Assembly: GCA_020632915.1 (NCBI GenBank)
Contig: JACKEP010000024.1
Span: forward strand, 21,021-85,020
Length of the DNA stretch: 64,000 nt
Source: Alphaproteobacteria bacterium
GTDB taxonomy: Bacteria > Myxococcota_A > UBA796 > GCA-2862545
Direction: 5' to 3'
The notes beneath the pieces were generated by a model. That model worked only from the letters and a program-made list of their open reading frames with translations. It made no database searches and was not told the DNA's origin. Positions 48,217-55,804 of the stretch are shown piece by piece. Within the stretch, counting starts at the first letter, position 1, and the number at the start of each line of letters is the position of its first letter. Made by a program: the position numbers and the translations under genes.

Positions 48217-49107
48217 ATGTCCACCACGGCGTGGGCGCGGCTGGGCCTGCTCGGCGCGGCGCTGGCGTTCTCCACCGGCGGCGCGGCGATCAAGGCGGTC
48301 GCGCTGCCCGGGCTCGAGGTGGCCGGGCTGCGCTCGCTGATCGCGGGCGTCGTGATGCTGCTCGCCGTGCCGGCGACGCGGCGGGGCTGGTCGCGACGGG
48401 TGGGGGTGGTCAGCCTCGCCCACGCGCTCACGCTGATGCTGTTCGTCGTCGCCAACAAGCTCACCACGGCGGCGAACTCGATCTTCCTGCAGTCCACGTT
48501 CCCGCTGTGGGTGGTGCTGGCGTCGCCGTGGCTGCTCGGCGAGCAGCGGCGACGCGACGACGTGGGCGTGCTGGTGGTGATGCTGGCGGGCACGGCCCTG
48601 TTTGCGTTCAGCCAGGACGCGCCGTCGGCCATCGCCACCGACCCCGTGCTCGGCAACGCCGTGGCGCTCGCGTCGGGAGCGGCGTGGGGGGCCACCATCC
48701 TGGGGCTCCGGTGGCTGGCGCGCGACGGCGGCGGCGCGAGCGCTGCGGCGGCGCTCGGCAACCTGGTCGCGGCGGGGCTCGCGTTGGCGCTGGCGTGGCC
48801 GTGGCAGGTGCCGACCGCCACCGACTGGGCCGTGGTGGTGTGGCTGGGCGTGGTGCAGGTCGGGCTGGCCTACGTGCTGCTGTCGTGGGCGATGCAGCAC
48901 GTCGACGCCCTGGAGGCGTCGATCCTGTTGATGGCCGAGCCCGCGTGCTCGCCGGTGTGGGCGTGGCTGGTGCACGGCGAGCGTCCCGCGCCACTGGCGC
49001 TGGTGGGGGGCGCGGTCATCCTCGGGGGGCTCGTGCTGCGCGCCCTCCTCGAAGCGCGCACCCGGGCGGCGCGCCGTGCGGCGGCTCGCACGCCGCGGAT
49101 CGGATAG
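48217..49107 (+). CDS. DMT superfamily transporter (EamA domains)
   Basis: 296 residues with ten hydrophobic helices in two EamA halves: GLLGAALAFSTGGAAIKAV, LRSLIAGVVMLLAV, TTAANSIFLQSTFPLWVVLA in the first; GNAVALASGAAWGATILGLR, VGLAYVLLSWAMQHVDALEA and LMAEPACSPVWAWLVHGERP in the second, the last being the typical P-V-x-A-x-L-x-x-G-E motif. It probably exports a metabolite or amino acid. Twelve bases after the thioredoxin-fold gene, so likely cotranscribed. Confidence 0.9.
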   Translation: MSTTAWARLGLLGAALAFSTGGAAIKAVALPGLEVAGLRSLIAGVVMLLAVPATRRGWSRRVGVVSLAHALTLMLFVVANKLTTAANSIFLQSTFPLWVVLASPWLLGEQRRRDDVGVLVVMLAGTALFAFSQDAPSAIATDPVLGNAVALASGAAWGATILGLRWLARDGGGASAAAALGNLVAAGLALALAWPWQVPTATDWAVVVWLGVVQVGLAYVLLSWAMQHVDALEASILLMAEPACSPVWAWLVHGERPAPLALVGGAVILGGLVLRALLEARTRAARRAAARTPRIG

Positions 49108-49129
49108 TGCGGGCCGACGGGAGGGTCCG

Positions 49130-49843
49130 ATGAAGACCTCGCAGGTGGCGATGCTCGTGGGTGGTGTGGCGGTGGCTGGCCTGGCGGCCTGGCTGGCGTT
49201 CGGCGGGGTCGACACCGGCCCCGACGTCGCCGATCGCGCCCTGCCCGACGTCGACGTGCCCGACGCCCCGCAGGGTTCGGCGCCCGCCCCGACGGGATCG
49301 AAGCGCCCGGTCGCCGGCACGGCCCAGGTGGCGCCCGGCATGGCGGGGAGTGCGGGCAGCGCCGGCGCGCCGCCGGCCCACGATCGCAACCTCGTGCCCG
49401 CGCCCGGCGACCCGCTCGCCGAGCTCGCCTACGGCCCGGGCAACGGCGACGATCCGCCCGACGAGGTGATCCGCCGCACCGCGATCAAGGCGATGGACAT
49501 GCACGTCGAGCGCACGCGCAAGCAGCTCGAGTCGGCCTCCAAGGCGTTGGCCTCGGCCCACGTCAACTCCAAGGAGCCCTACAACGTCCTGGACTCCACG
49601 ATGGCGTCGATCCAGGAGGTCCAGAACCAGCTCGCCGACGGCGCCCTCGAGCCCGACGACGCCTTCCAGCAGGTCAACGATCTGCGGCGCGACGCCTTCG
49701 AGAGCCTGCCGGAGTCGGAGTCCGAGGCGGCGAAGGTGATCCGCGACAGCCTCGGCTTCGGCGACGACGGCGCCTGGGAGGGCCTGGGCTGGGGCGTGCC
49801 GCTCGACGAGGAGAGCTTCGGCCAGCTGTTCGAGGAGCCCTGA
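49130..49843 (+). CDS. Hypothetical membrane-anchored protein
   Basis: 237 residues from ATG 49130 (GGAGGG upstream). An N-terminal helix (VAMLVGGVAVAGLAAWLAFG) anchors a Pro/Ala/Gly-rich linker to about residue 95, then a charged helical domain (DEVIRRTAIKAMDMHVERTR, KQLESASKALASAH, MASIQEVQNQLADGA). It ends in a Gly/Trp-rich, acidic tail. No family recognised. Third gene of the run starting at 47416. Confidence 0.65.
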   Translation: MKTSQVAMLVGGVAVAGLAAWLAFGGVDTGPDVADRALPDVDVPDAPQGSAPAPTGSKRPVAGTAQVAPGMAGSAGSAGAPPAHDRNLVPAPGDPLAELAYGPGNGDDPPDEVIRRTAIKAMDMHVERTRKQLESASKALASAHVNSKEPYNVLDSTMASIQEVQNQLADGALEPDDAFQQVNDLRRDAFESLPESESEAAKVIRDSLGFGDDGAWEGLGWGVPLDEESFGQLFEEP

Positions 49844-49900
49844 TCCCACGCGGCGCCGGGCCTGACGCGTCGTCGGGACCGTCGGCGCCGGCGTGACGAC

Positions 49901-51085
49901 TCACCGCCCGAAGAAGGCCCGGATGTCGGGGGCGCGCGACGTCGCGTCGCGGCGGCCGAGCGCGATGAGCGTGGCGGCGAACGCACCGTCGAAGAGCAGG
50001 TAGCTGGCGAGGTCGGACGGCGGGCGCGTCGGGTGGCGGGTCATCGCCGCCACGAGCCAGCCCATCGGCCCCTCGCCCAGCATGCGGCGGCGGTGCGCGA
50101 CGGCGTGGTCCCAGCCGAGCTGCCCGATGTCTTCCGAGGGCGCGACCGCGAGCGTGTGCAGGTGGCGGTAGGGCACGCCCCGGCGCTCGGTGGTGGCGGT
50201 GGCGATGCGCCCGGCGGCGTCGCCGTCGACCGCGGCGTCCACGAGGTCGACGAGCACGTTGAAGCGCTCGAGCACGTCGAGGTCGTGGGCGATCGGGTCG
50301 AGCAGGATGGCGTTGAGCATCTTGCCCGCGAGGAACGTGACGTCGGGCGTGGCCGTGGCAGGCTCCGGGCCCAGCGCGTCGAGCGAGCCGCCCAGGCTGC
50401 GCGTGGGGTCCCGGTGGAGCGGGGAGACGACGACGAGGCGGCGCGCCCCCATGCGGATGGCGGGCGCGAGCGGTGTGTTGAACCGCAGGCTGCCGTCGTA
50501 GAACAGGCGCCCGGCGATGTCGCGCGGGGGGAACAGGCCCGGGATCGCGGCGGACGCCAGCACGTGGTCGGCGGTGATCCGCGCCGTGACCCCGAGCCGC
50601 GCCGGGTCGCGGCTCGGCACGAAGCGGACCCCGGGCGCGAGGTCGGCGAACACCACCGTACGCCCCGACGCCACGTGCAGGGCGGGCAGGGCCAGCGCGT
50701 GGACCACCCCGTCGTCGAGCAGGCGGCCCAGGCGGTCCCAGGGCACGTGCGCCTCGACGAGGCGCTCGATGCCGCCGATGTCGAGCAGGGCGCGGCGCCG
50801 CAGCGCGCCGAACGACGGGCGGGCGTGGACGCCGAGCGACAACGACGTCCACAGGGAGAGCAGCTCCTCGACGGCGAGGTCGCCGCGGTCGGCGTGGGCG
50901 GCGAGGAACGTGGCGTTGATGGCGCCGACGGACGTGCCGGTGAACACGTGGAACGGTGGAGGGTCCTCCGGTCGCAGGCCCAGGACCTCCACAATGCCCG
51001 CCACGACGCCCGCCTCGTAGGCGCCGCGCGTGCCGCCGCCCGACAGGACGAGGGCGGTGCGGGGGGCTGGCGGCGTCGGGGACAT
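49901..51085 (-). CDS. Patatin-like phospholipase
   Basis: 394 residues from ATG 51085. TALVLSGGGTRGAYEAGVVA is the oxyanion loop (16-21), FTGTSVGAINATF the nucleophile elbow (Ser52) and GRLFYDGSLRFNTPL the catalytic Asp (D197). These form the Ser-Asp dyad of bacterial patatins, which cleave acyl chains from phospholipids. No signal peptide, so it may be cytoplasmic or delivered by an unseen route. No lid or C-terminal barrel is apparent, unlike outer-membrane PlpD-type enzymes. Divergent from the lipoprotein gene at 51234. Confidence 0.92.
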   Translation of the reverse strand: MSPTPPAPRTALVLSGGGTRGAYEAGVVAGIVEVLGLRPEDPPPFHVFTGTSVGAINATFLAAHADRGDLAVEELLSLWTSLSLGVHARPSFGALRRRALLDIGGIERLVEAHVPWDRLGRLLDDGVVHALALPALHVASGRTVVFADLAPGVRFVPSRDPARLGVTARITADHVLASAAIPGLFPPRDIAGRLFYDGSLRFNTPLAPAIRMGARRLVVVSPLHRDPTRSLGGSLDALGPEPATATPDVTFLAGKMLNAILLDPIAHDLDVLERFNVLVDLVDAAVDGDAAGRIATATTERRGVPYRHLHTLAVAPSEDIGQLGWDHAVAHRRRMLGEGPMGWLVAAMTRHPTRPPSDLASYLLFDGAFAATLIALGRRDATSRAPDIRAFFGR

Positions 51086-51131
51086 GTCGGTGACCGCAAC
51101 GAGGGAGCGAACGCATACGCCGTCTGCGTCG

Positions 51132-51159
51132 TTGCGAACAGGACGCGTACAGGTACGAT
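51132..51159 (+). promoter_or_regulatory. Sigma-70-like promoter (TTGCGA-N16-TACGAT)
   Basis: TTGCGA at 51132-51137 and TACGAT at 51154-51159, 16 bases apart, in the divergent region upstream of the lipoprotein gene starting at 51234. It is the best -35/-10 pair seen in the window. Confidence 0.45.
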
Positions 51160-51233
51160 GCCGCCGAGCCGATGACTGGTTCGCAGTCCCCGTCCTCGCC
51201 CCCGCCGGGGCGACATCCGCCAGGAGAGTCTCC

Positions 51234-52571
51234 ATGCGTCCGTACGCCCTCGCCCTGCTCGCCCTCGCCGCCTGTCAGGCGGCCGCCCCCGATGCCGCCG
51301 ACACCGGCGTGATCGTGTCCGATCCGATGACCATCGGCGCCATCGCCGTCGGGCCCACCCTCAGCGCCCCCGAGCAGGCGTTCACCCGCAACTTCCTGAC
51401 GTTCGACATCGACGGCGCGCCGAACGGCACGTTCCGCATCGGCGTGTCGCTGTCCGAGCCGGGCAGCGGTCCGGTCGCGTGTCCGCCCGGCCTCGGCTGC
51501 TCCGACCTCGTCTCGCCCGCCTACGCGGTCGGCAGCGGCACGCTCGACGGCACCGGCCACGGCACGTTCAGCGTGCGCGTGCCCCGCAACCTGTCCGACA
51601 CCACCGCCCACTTCCAGGCCGCGGTGTTCAGCGGCGGCAGCCTCCAGCTGACCAACAGCGTCGACGTCGAGATCTACAACATCTGCAACGGCGCGCCGGT
51701 CATCGACGACGCGCTGCGGCTCGGTGTCGCCGCCCAGGGGGACTACGCGATCAGCTTCGCCACGCCGGTGGCGCCCTACATGGCCGACGTCGACCTGTAC
51801 GACACCTTCTTCTCCTCCGTCGACGTCACCACCTACGCGTCCGCCGACGGCTACACGCTCTACGTCGACCCGGTCGAGGACGTCGCGCCGTTCACGTTCC
51901 ACACGATGATCGTGTCCGACGCCTGCAACCAGTCCACGGTCGCCAGCTTCACCACCGGCGGCGCCCACACGGTCGAGGGCGACAAGCTCCTCGGCAAGGT
52001 GTGGACGATCGACACCGAGAGCATCGTGGTGCACAGCCCGATGGGCTTCGACGCCTTCCTGCCGCTGCTCGCCGACTACGACGAGCTGTACATGGGCATG
52101 GCGACGGCCTTCGACGCGCTCACCGGCGACCTCACCGGCATCGGCGGCATGACCACCGATCTCGGCGCCGGCCTCGAGCAGGACACCTGCCGCTCCACCG
52201 AGGAGATCACGGTCGACTTCTCGGGCGACCCCGAGATCAGCTATGCCGCCACCGAGCTCGGCGCGGGGCAGGACCTCGACGTCACCGTCGACTTCCAGGA
52301 CGGCGGCAAGATCATCCACGGCCGCGGGTCGGCGATGATCTACGCGCTGGACACGTCCCGCTACGCCGGGCTCGGCGACAACGAGGCGCTCATCTGCTCG
52401 CTCGTCGAGAGTGCCGGCAACCCGCCGTGCGAGCCGTGCCCCTACGACGCCGCCCACCTCTGCTACTTCGCCGACGTGGAGGCCTACGCGTTCCAGTCGG
52501 ACCTCGACATGGTCGAGGTGACCCCGGCCGAGGTCGCGGGCACCTGCCCCACCGAGACGCCCTGGTTCTGA
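51234..52571 (+). CDS. Lipoprotein with N-terminal Cys-pair module, function unknown
   Basis: 445 residues; ATG 51234 follows AGGAGA. MRPYALALLALAAC is a lipobox. Residues ~35-145 resemble the shared module (FRIGVSLSEPGSGPVACPPG, LGCSDL, VGSGTLDGTGHG, FSVRVPRN, LTNSVDVEIYN). The rest (~150-445) has extended beta segments and a late Cys-rich section (GNPPCEPCPYDAAHLCYF and a final Cys), likely disulfide-bonded. No catalytic motif. Exported to the outer membrane or surface. Divergent from the patatin gene with its own promoter; the HAD gene follows by 53 bases. Confidence 0.75.
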   Translation: MRPYALALLALAACQAAAPDAADTGVIVSDPMTIGAIAVGPTLSAPEQAFTRNFLTFDIDGAPNGTFRIGVSLSEPGSGPVACPPGLGCSDLVSPAYAVGSGTLDGTGHGTFSVRVPRNLSDTTAHFQAAVFSGGSLQLTNSVDVEIYNICNGAPVIDDALRLGVAAQGDYAISFATPVAPYMADVDLYDTFFSSVDVTTYASADGYTLYVDPVEDVAPFTFHTMIVSDACNQSTVASFTTGGAHTVEGDKLLGKVWTIDTESIVVHSPMGFDAFLPLLADYDELYMGMATAFDALTGDLTGIGGMTTDLGAGLEQDTCRSTEEITVDFSGDPEISYAATELGAGQDLDVTVDFQDGGKIIHGRGSAMIYALDTSRYAGLGDNEALICSLVESAGNPPCEPCPYDAAHLCYFADVEAYAFQSDLDMVEVTPAEVAGTCPTETPWF

Positions 52572-52624
52572 CCGGCGTGGCGAGGGCAGGGCAGGTGGCG
52601 TAGGTGCGACCCACGGAGGTCGCC

Positions 52625-53686
52625 GTGCGCATCCTGTCCTGCCTCACCGTCGTCGCCCTGGTGGGGTGCGCCAGGCCGGTGCCGCCGGCGCCGCTGGCCG
52701 ACCTCACCATCCCGGCGCTGCCGCTGTGGACGAACAAGTACGCGACCACCCCGGCCGAGCAGGGCGTGTTCTTCGAGATCAGCACGCTGATGGACCGCTA
52801 CGGCCTGTCGCGGCTGGCGGCCGTCGAGCTGCAGAACCAGGTCCGCGACCAGCTGCGGGCCGACCCGACCGCGGACCTGCAGGCAGCGTTCGACACGGCG
52901 CTCGCCTCGGTGGAGGCGGGCCACTTCGAGTCGGGGCTCGACCCGGCGGCGCTGGCGGCGAAGCGGTTCGTGGTGGTCTTCGACCTCGACGAGACGCTGT
53001 ACGACCAGTACTACCCGGCCGCGCTGGCCGAGGGCTGCCACGACGTCGCCTACACCGACAGCGGCACGGCCCACGCGTTCAAGCTCACCCCCGGCTGGGA
53101 CGCCGCGTTCGCCACGGTGCGCGCGCTGGGCGGCGGGATCGTCCTGTTCTCGGCCAACGTCGACGCGCTCACGCTGGGCAACGTCGCCCACTGGACGTGG
53201 GAGGGCCGCAGCCTGCTCGACCACCCCGACATCCTCGGCGTGCTCACCAACTCCCACCTCGTGCTGCAGGACAAGGCCGAGCCCCCCAAGCCGGCGCCTG
53301 TGGTCGAGCCCAGCAAGGACCTGCGCATCGTCGACCCGTCGCTGCAGCGGGTGATCATCGTCGACGACAACCCCACGCGGCTGTTCCAGCTCGCCAACAC
53401 GCGCCTGGTCCGGAAGTTCCACGCCGATCACTGGTGCGATCCGGGCGTCGAGCCGGCGTTCCAGGCGGCGCTGGGCGGCGAGCTCGTGGCCTTCGACGCC
53501 GAGCTGCGCGACAGCGTCGCGTGGTGGGACGCCCACCCCGACGCGACGTTCCAGCAGGCGTTCGCCCCGTACACCATGCTGGGGCGCGTGGCGGTCGACG
53601 CGCTCGCCGGCGCCAACGGCTGGACCCGCGAGGCGGCCATCGGGTGGCTCCGGGATCACCCCGACGCGATGGACGCCCGCTTCTAG
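52625..53686 (+). CDS. Exported HAD-superfamily phosphatase (NLI/FCP-like) lipoprotein
   Basis: 353 residues from GTG 52625, chosen over the GTG at 52604 because GGAGGT precedes it and it gives a clean signal, VRILSCLTVVALVGC. The HAD core has RFVVVFDLDETLYDQYY (D120 nucleophile, D122 acid), a squiggle-like LTPGWDAAFATVRALGGGIV, LFSANVD (motif II Ser) and VIIVDDNPTRLF (motif IV Asp pair), as in NIF/FCP-type phosphatases. A lipidated, exported HAD enzyme of this type is unusual; targets are unknown, but a phospholipid or phosphosugar is possible. Confidence 0.85.
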   Translation: MRILSCLTVVALVGCARPVPPAPLADLTIPALPLWTNKYATTPAEQGVFFEISTLMDRYGLSRLAAVELQNQVRDQLRADPTADLQAAFDTALASVEAGHFESGLDPAALAAKRFVVVFDLDETLYDQYYPAALAEGCHDVAYTDSGTAHAFKLTPGWDAAFATVRALGGGIVLFSANVDALTLGNVAHWTWEGRSLLDHPDILGVLTNSHLVLQDKAEPPKPAPVVEPSKDLRIVDPSLQRVIIVDDNPTRLFQLANTRLVRKFHADHWCDPGVEPAFQAALGGELVAFDAELRDSVAWWDAHPDATFQQAFAPYTMLGRVAVDALAGANGWTREAAIGWLRDHPDAMDARF

Positions 53687-53735
53687 TTCCGCCGGATCCG
53701 ACGGCCCGCGCCACACGGCGCGTCCGCGCATGGTG

Positions 53736-53741
53736 TAGGAT
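53736..53741 (+). promoter_or_regulatory. Possible -10 element (TAGGAT)
   Basis: TAGGAT 23 bases before the ATG at 53765, within the 78-base gap after the HAD gene. It has the recurrent TAG-N-N-T form. Confidence 0.3.
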
Positions 53742-53764
53742 GCGCGTCTTTCCCGGGGGATCCC

Positions 53765-55660
53765 ATGCGCCACGTCCACGGCCTCGTCGCCGTCTTCCTC
53801 GCCTCGTGCTCCGTGCCCACTGCGCCCGAAGCCACTTTCGACGCCTTCGATGCCGCGATCGACGGGCAGGCGCCGCCGCCCACCATCGCGCTGACCACCG
53901 TCGGCCCGGCCGTCGCCGGCGAGCCGCTCGGCGTGGTGGTCCAGCTGCCCGTGCCGCGCGACGACCTGACCGTCTACCTGGCGACGTCGGACGGCGGCAC
54001 CGGCGCCGGTCCGTGCCCGGCCCAGCTCCGCGGTCGCTGCCTGGGCATCGTCGGTCACCTGTCGGGCACGGGGCCGCTGGCCTTCCTCGGCGGGCGCGCG
54101 CGCACCGACGTCACGCTGCCGTCGCCTCATCCCTCCGGTGAGGTCGGCCTGCAGGCCGTGGTGCTCTACCGCGGCCAGGCCTTCCTCTCGCCGCCGATCG
54201 AGGTGCCGGTCACCACGCTGCCCCACCTCGACCGCACGGTCGACCTCGACGGCTCTGTCACCGTCACCCTCGCCTCGGGCCCCGGCGGCCTCGACGAGGT
54301 GGAGCACCGCATCGCCGCCACGCTCGACGAGGTCGACCCGTCCACGTTGCTGCCGCCCAACCCGTTCTACAGCAACAGCAACACCGCGTGCGCCAACCCG
54401 TGCAGCGTGTGGGGCGGTGACTGCACCACGTGCACCACCACCTACGCGGTCGACCTCAACCTCGACGGGGTCTCGTTCGCCGGCACCACGGTCGACCTGC
54501 AGCCGCAGGCCTCCGGGTCGCTGTACGGCACCATCACGATCGCCGACCCGGTGATCGACTGGTCGGCCGATGGCACGGTCACGGCGGTCAGCAGCTCCGC
54601 CAGCGGCAGCGCCACGGCTTCGTCGATCGTCGTCACGGCGTTCATCACCCCGTCGGTGTCGGGCGGCGTGGTCACCGCGTCGGTGTCGGACGTCCACGCC
54701 ACGATCCAGGGCTTCTCGTTCAGCATCAGCGGCTTCCTCGGCACCGTGCTCGACTTCTTCGGCGTGCGTCAGCTCATCGCCGACCGCGTGGAGACCGAGC
54801 TGCGCGACGCCGTCACCAACGGGGTCACCGCCCAGCTGCCCGGCGCCGTCGAGGACTTCTTCGGCGAGATGTCGTTCGCGCAGCACTTCGACCTCGCGAG
54901 CCCGATCACCGGGGCCGACGTGGCGCTCGACTTCAGCGGCAGCGTCGAGGGCGTGACGGTCGATGCCTCCACGCTGCGCGTCGACCTGCAGGCCAACGCG
55001 GCGGCGTCGGCGTGGACCCGCACCGTGCCCGCGGAGGGCAGCCTCTACCACGGGTTCACGCTCGCCCCGGTGGTGCCGGTCTCCGGCACGCACGTCGGCC
55101 TGTCCGTCGACCTGGTCAACCGCCTGCTGTTCGAGGCGTGGGGCGGCGGCCTGATGGCCGGTGAGGTCGCGCTGGCCGACTTCCCGCTCGACCCGGCGCT
55201 GCTCGGCACGCTGCCCACCGGGCTCGACCTGCGGGTCACCGTCGACCCCACCCGTCCGCCCGAGGTGTGGGTCGACGGCGCCACCCACCACCTGTGGATG
55301 CGCGACATCGACGTGACCATCCACGTGGGCCCGCGCACCGACAACGTCGTCGTCCTCGAGGCGCGCAGCACGTTCGAGGCCGACCTGCTCACGTCGGTGC
55401 CCTCGGGTGCCGTCACCGGCATCTCGCTGGCCCTGTCCAACCCCGACATCGACACGATCATCCTCGGTCAGCCCGCTGCCAACCAGGCCGTGCTGGACTC
55501 GTTCGACGACGCGCTGGTGGCGGCCGCCGACGGCGTGGCCACGGCGATCGTGATCACCGACCTGACCACGCTGGGCACGTTCGGGATGTTCGACGCGACG
55601 ACGGCGAACGTGGACGGGTTCATCACGCTCGACGGGCGGTTGGCCGACCTGGCGCCCTGA
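53765..55660 (+). CDS. Lipoprotein with Cys-pair module and possible TULIP/BPI-like domain
   Basis: 631 residues. MRHVHGLVAVFLASC is a lipobox. Residues ~45-150 are a copy of the shared module (AGEPLGVVVQLPVPRDDLTV, CPAQLRGRCLGI, LQAVVLYRGQAFLS). The remainder alternates long amphipathic strands with a paired helix region (FLGTVLDFFGVRQLIADRVE, TELRDAVTNGVTAQLPGAVE) that recalls the helix-strand pattern of TULIP (BPI/LBP-like) lipid-binding folds. A Cys-rich loop (CANPCSVWGGDCTTC) lies near 200. If the fold is right, it would carry or bind lipids at the outer membrane. This is inference from pattern; no motif proves it. Confidence 0.7.
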   Translation: MRHVHGLVAVFLASCSVPTAPEATFDAFDAAIDGQAPPPTIALTTVGPAVAGEPLGVVVQLPVPRDDLTVYLATSDGGTGAGPCPAQLRGRCLGIVGHLSGTGPLAFLGGRARTDVTLPSPHPSGEVGLQAVVLYRGQAFLSPPIEVPVTTLPHLDRTVDLDGSVTVTLASGPGGLDEVEHRIAATLDEVDPSTLLPPNPFYSNSNTACANPCSVWGGDCTTCTTTYAVDLNLDGVSFAGTTVDLQPQASGSLYGTITIADPVIDWSADGTVTAVSSSASGSATASSIVVTAFITPSVSGGVVTASVSDVHATIQGFSFSISGFLGTVLDFFGVRQLIADRVETELRDAVTNGVTAQLPGAVEDFFGEMSFAQHFDLASPITGADVALDFSGSVEGVTVDASTLRVDLQANAAASAWTRTVPAEGSLYHGFTLAPVVPVSGTHVGLSVDLVNRLLFEAWGGGLMAGEVALADFPLDPALLGTLPTGLDLRVTVDPTRPPEVWVDGATHHLWMRDIDVTIHVGPRTDNVVVLEARSTFEADLLTSVPSGAVTGISLALSNPDIDTIILGQPAANQAVLDSFDDALVAAADGVATAIVITDLTTLGTFGMFDATTANVDGFITLDGRLADLAP

Positions 55661-55804
55661 CGCTGTCTCTCGAGAATACGCGAGAGTGCGCCCGGCGCGG
55701 TCTCGTGCGTTCTGGCTGTTGCACACCCATTCGCCTTCCTGTATCCAGCGTGGCGCGGAAGACGGGAAACGTCCTCGTCTGTACGCACGTGCGGGGGGCG
55801 GGCG

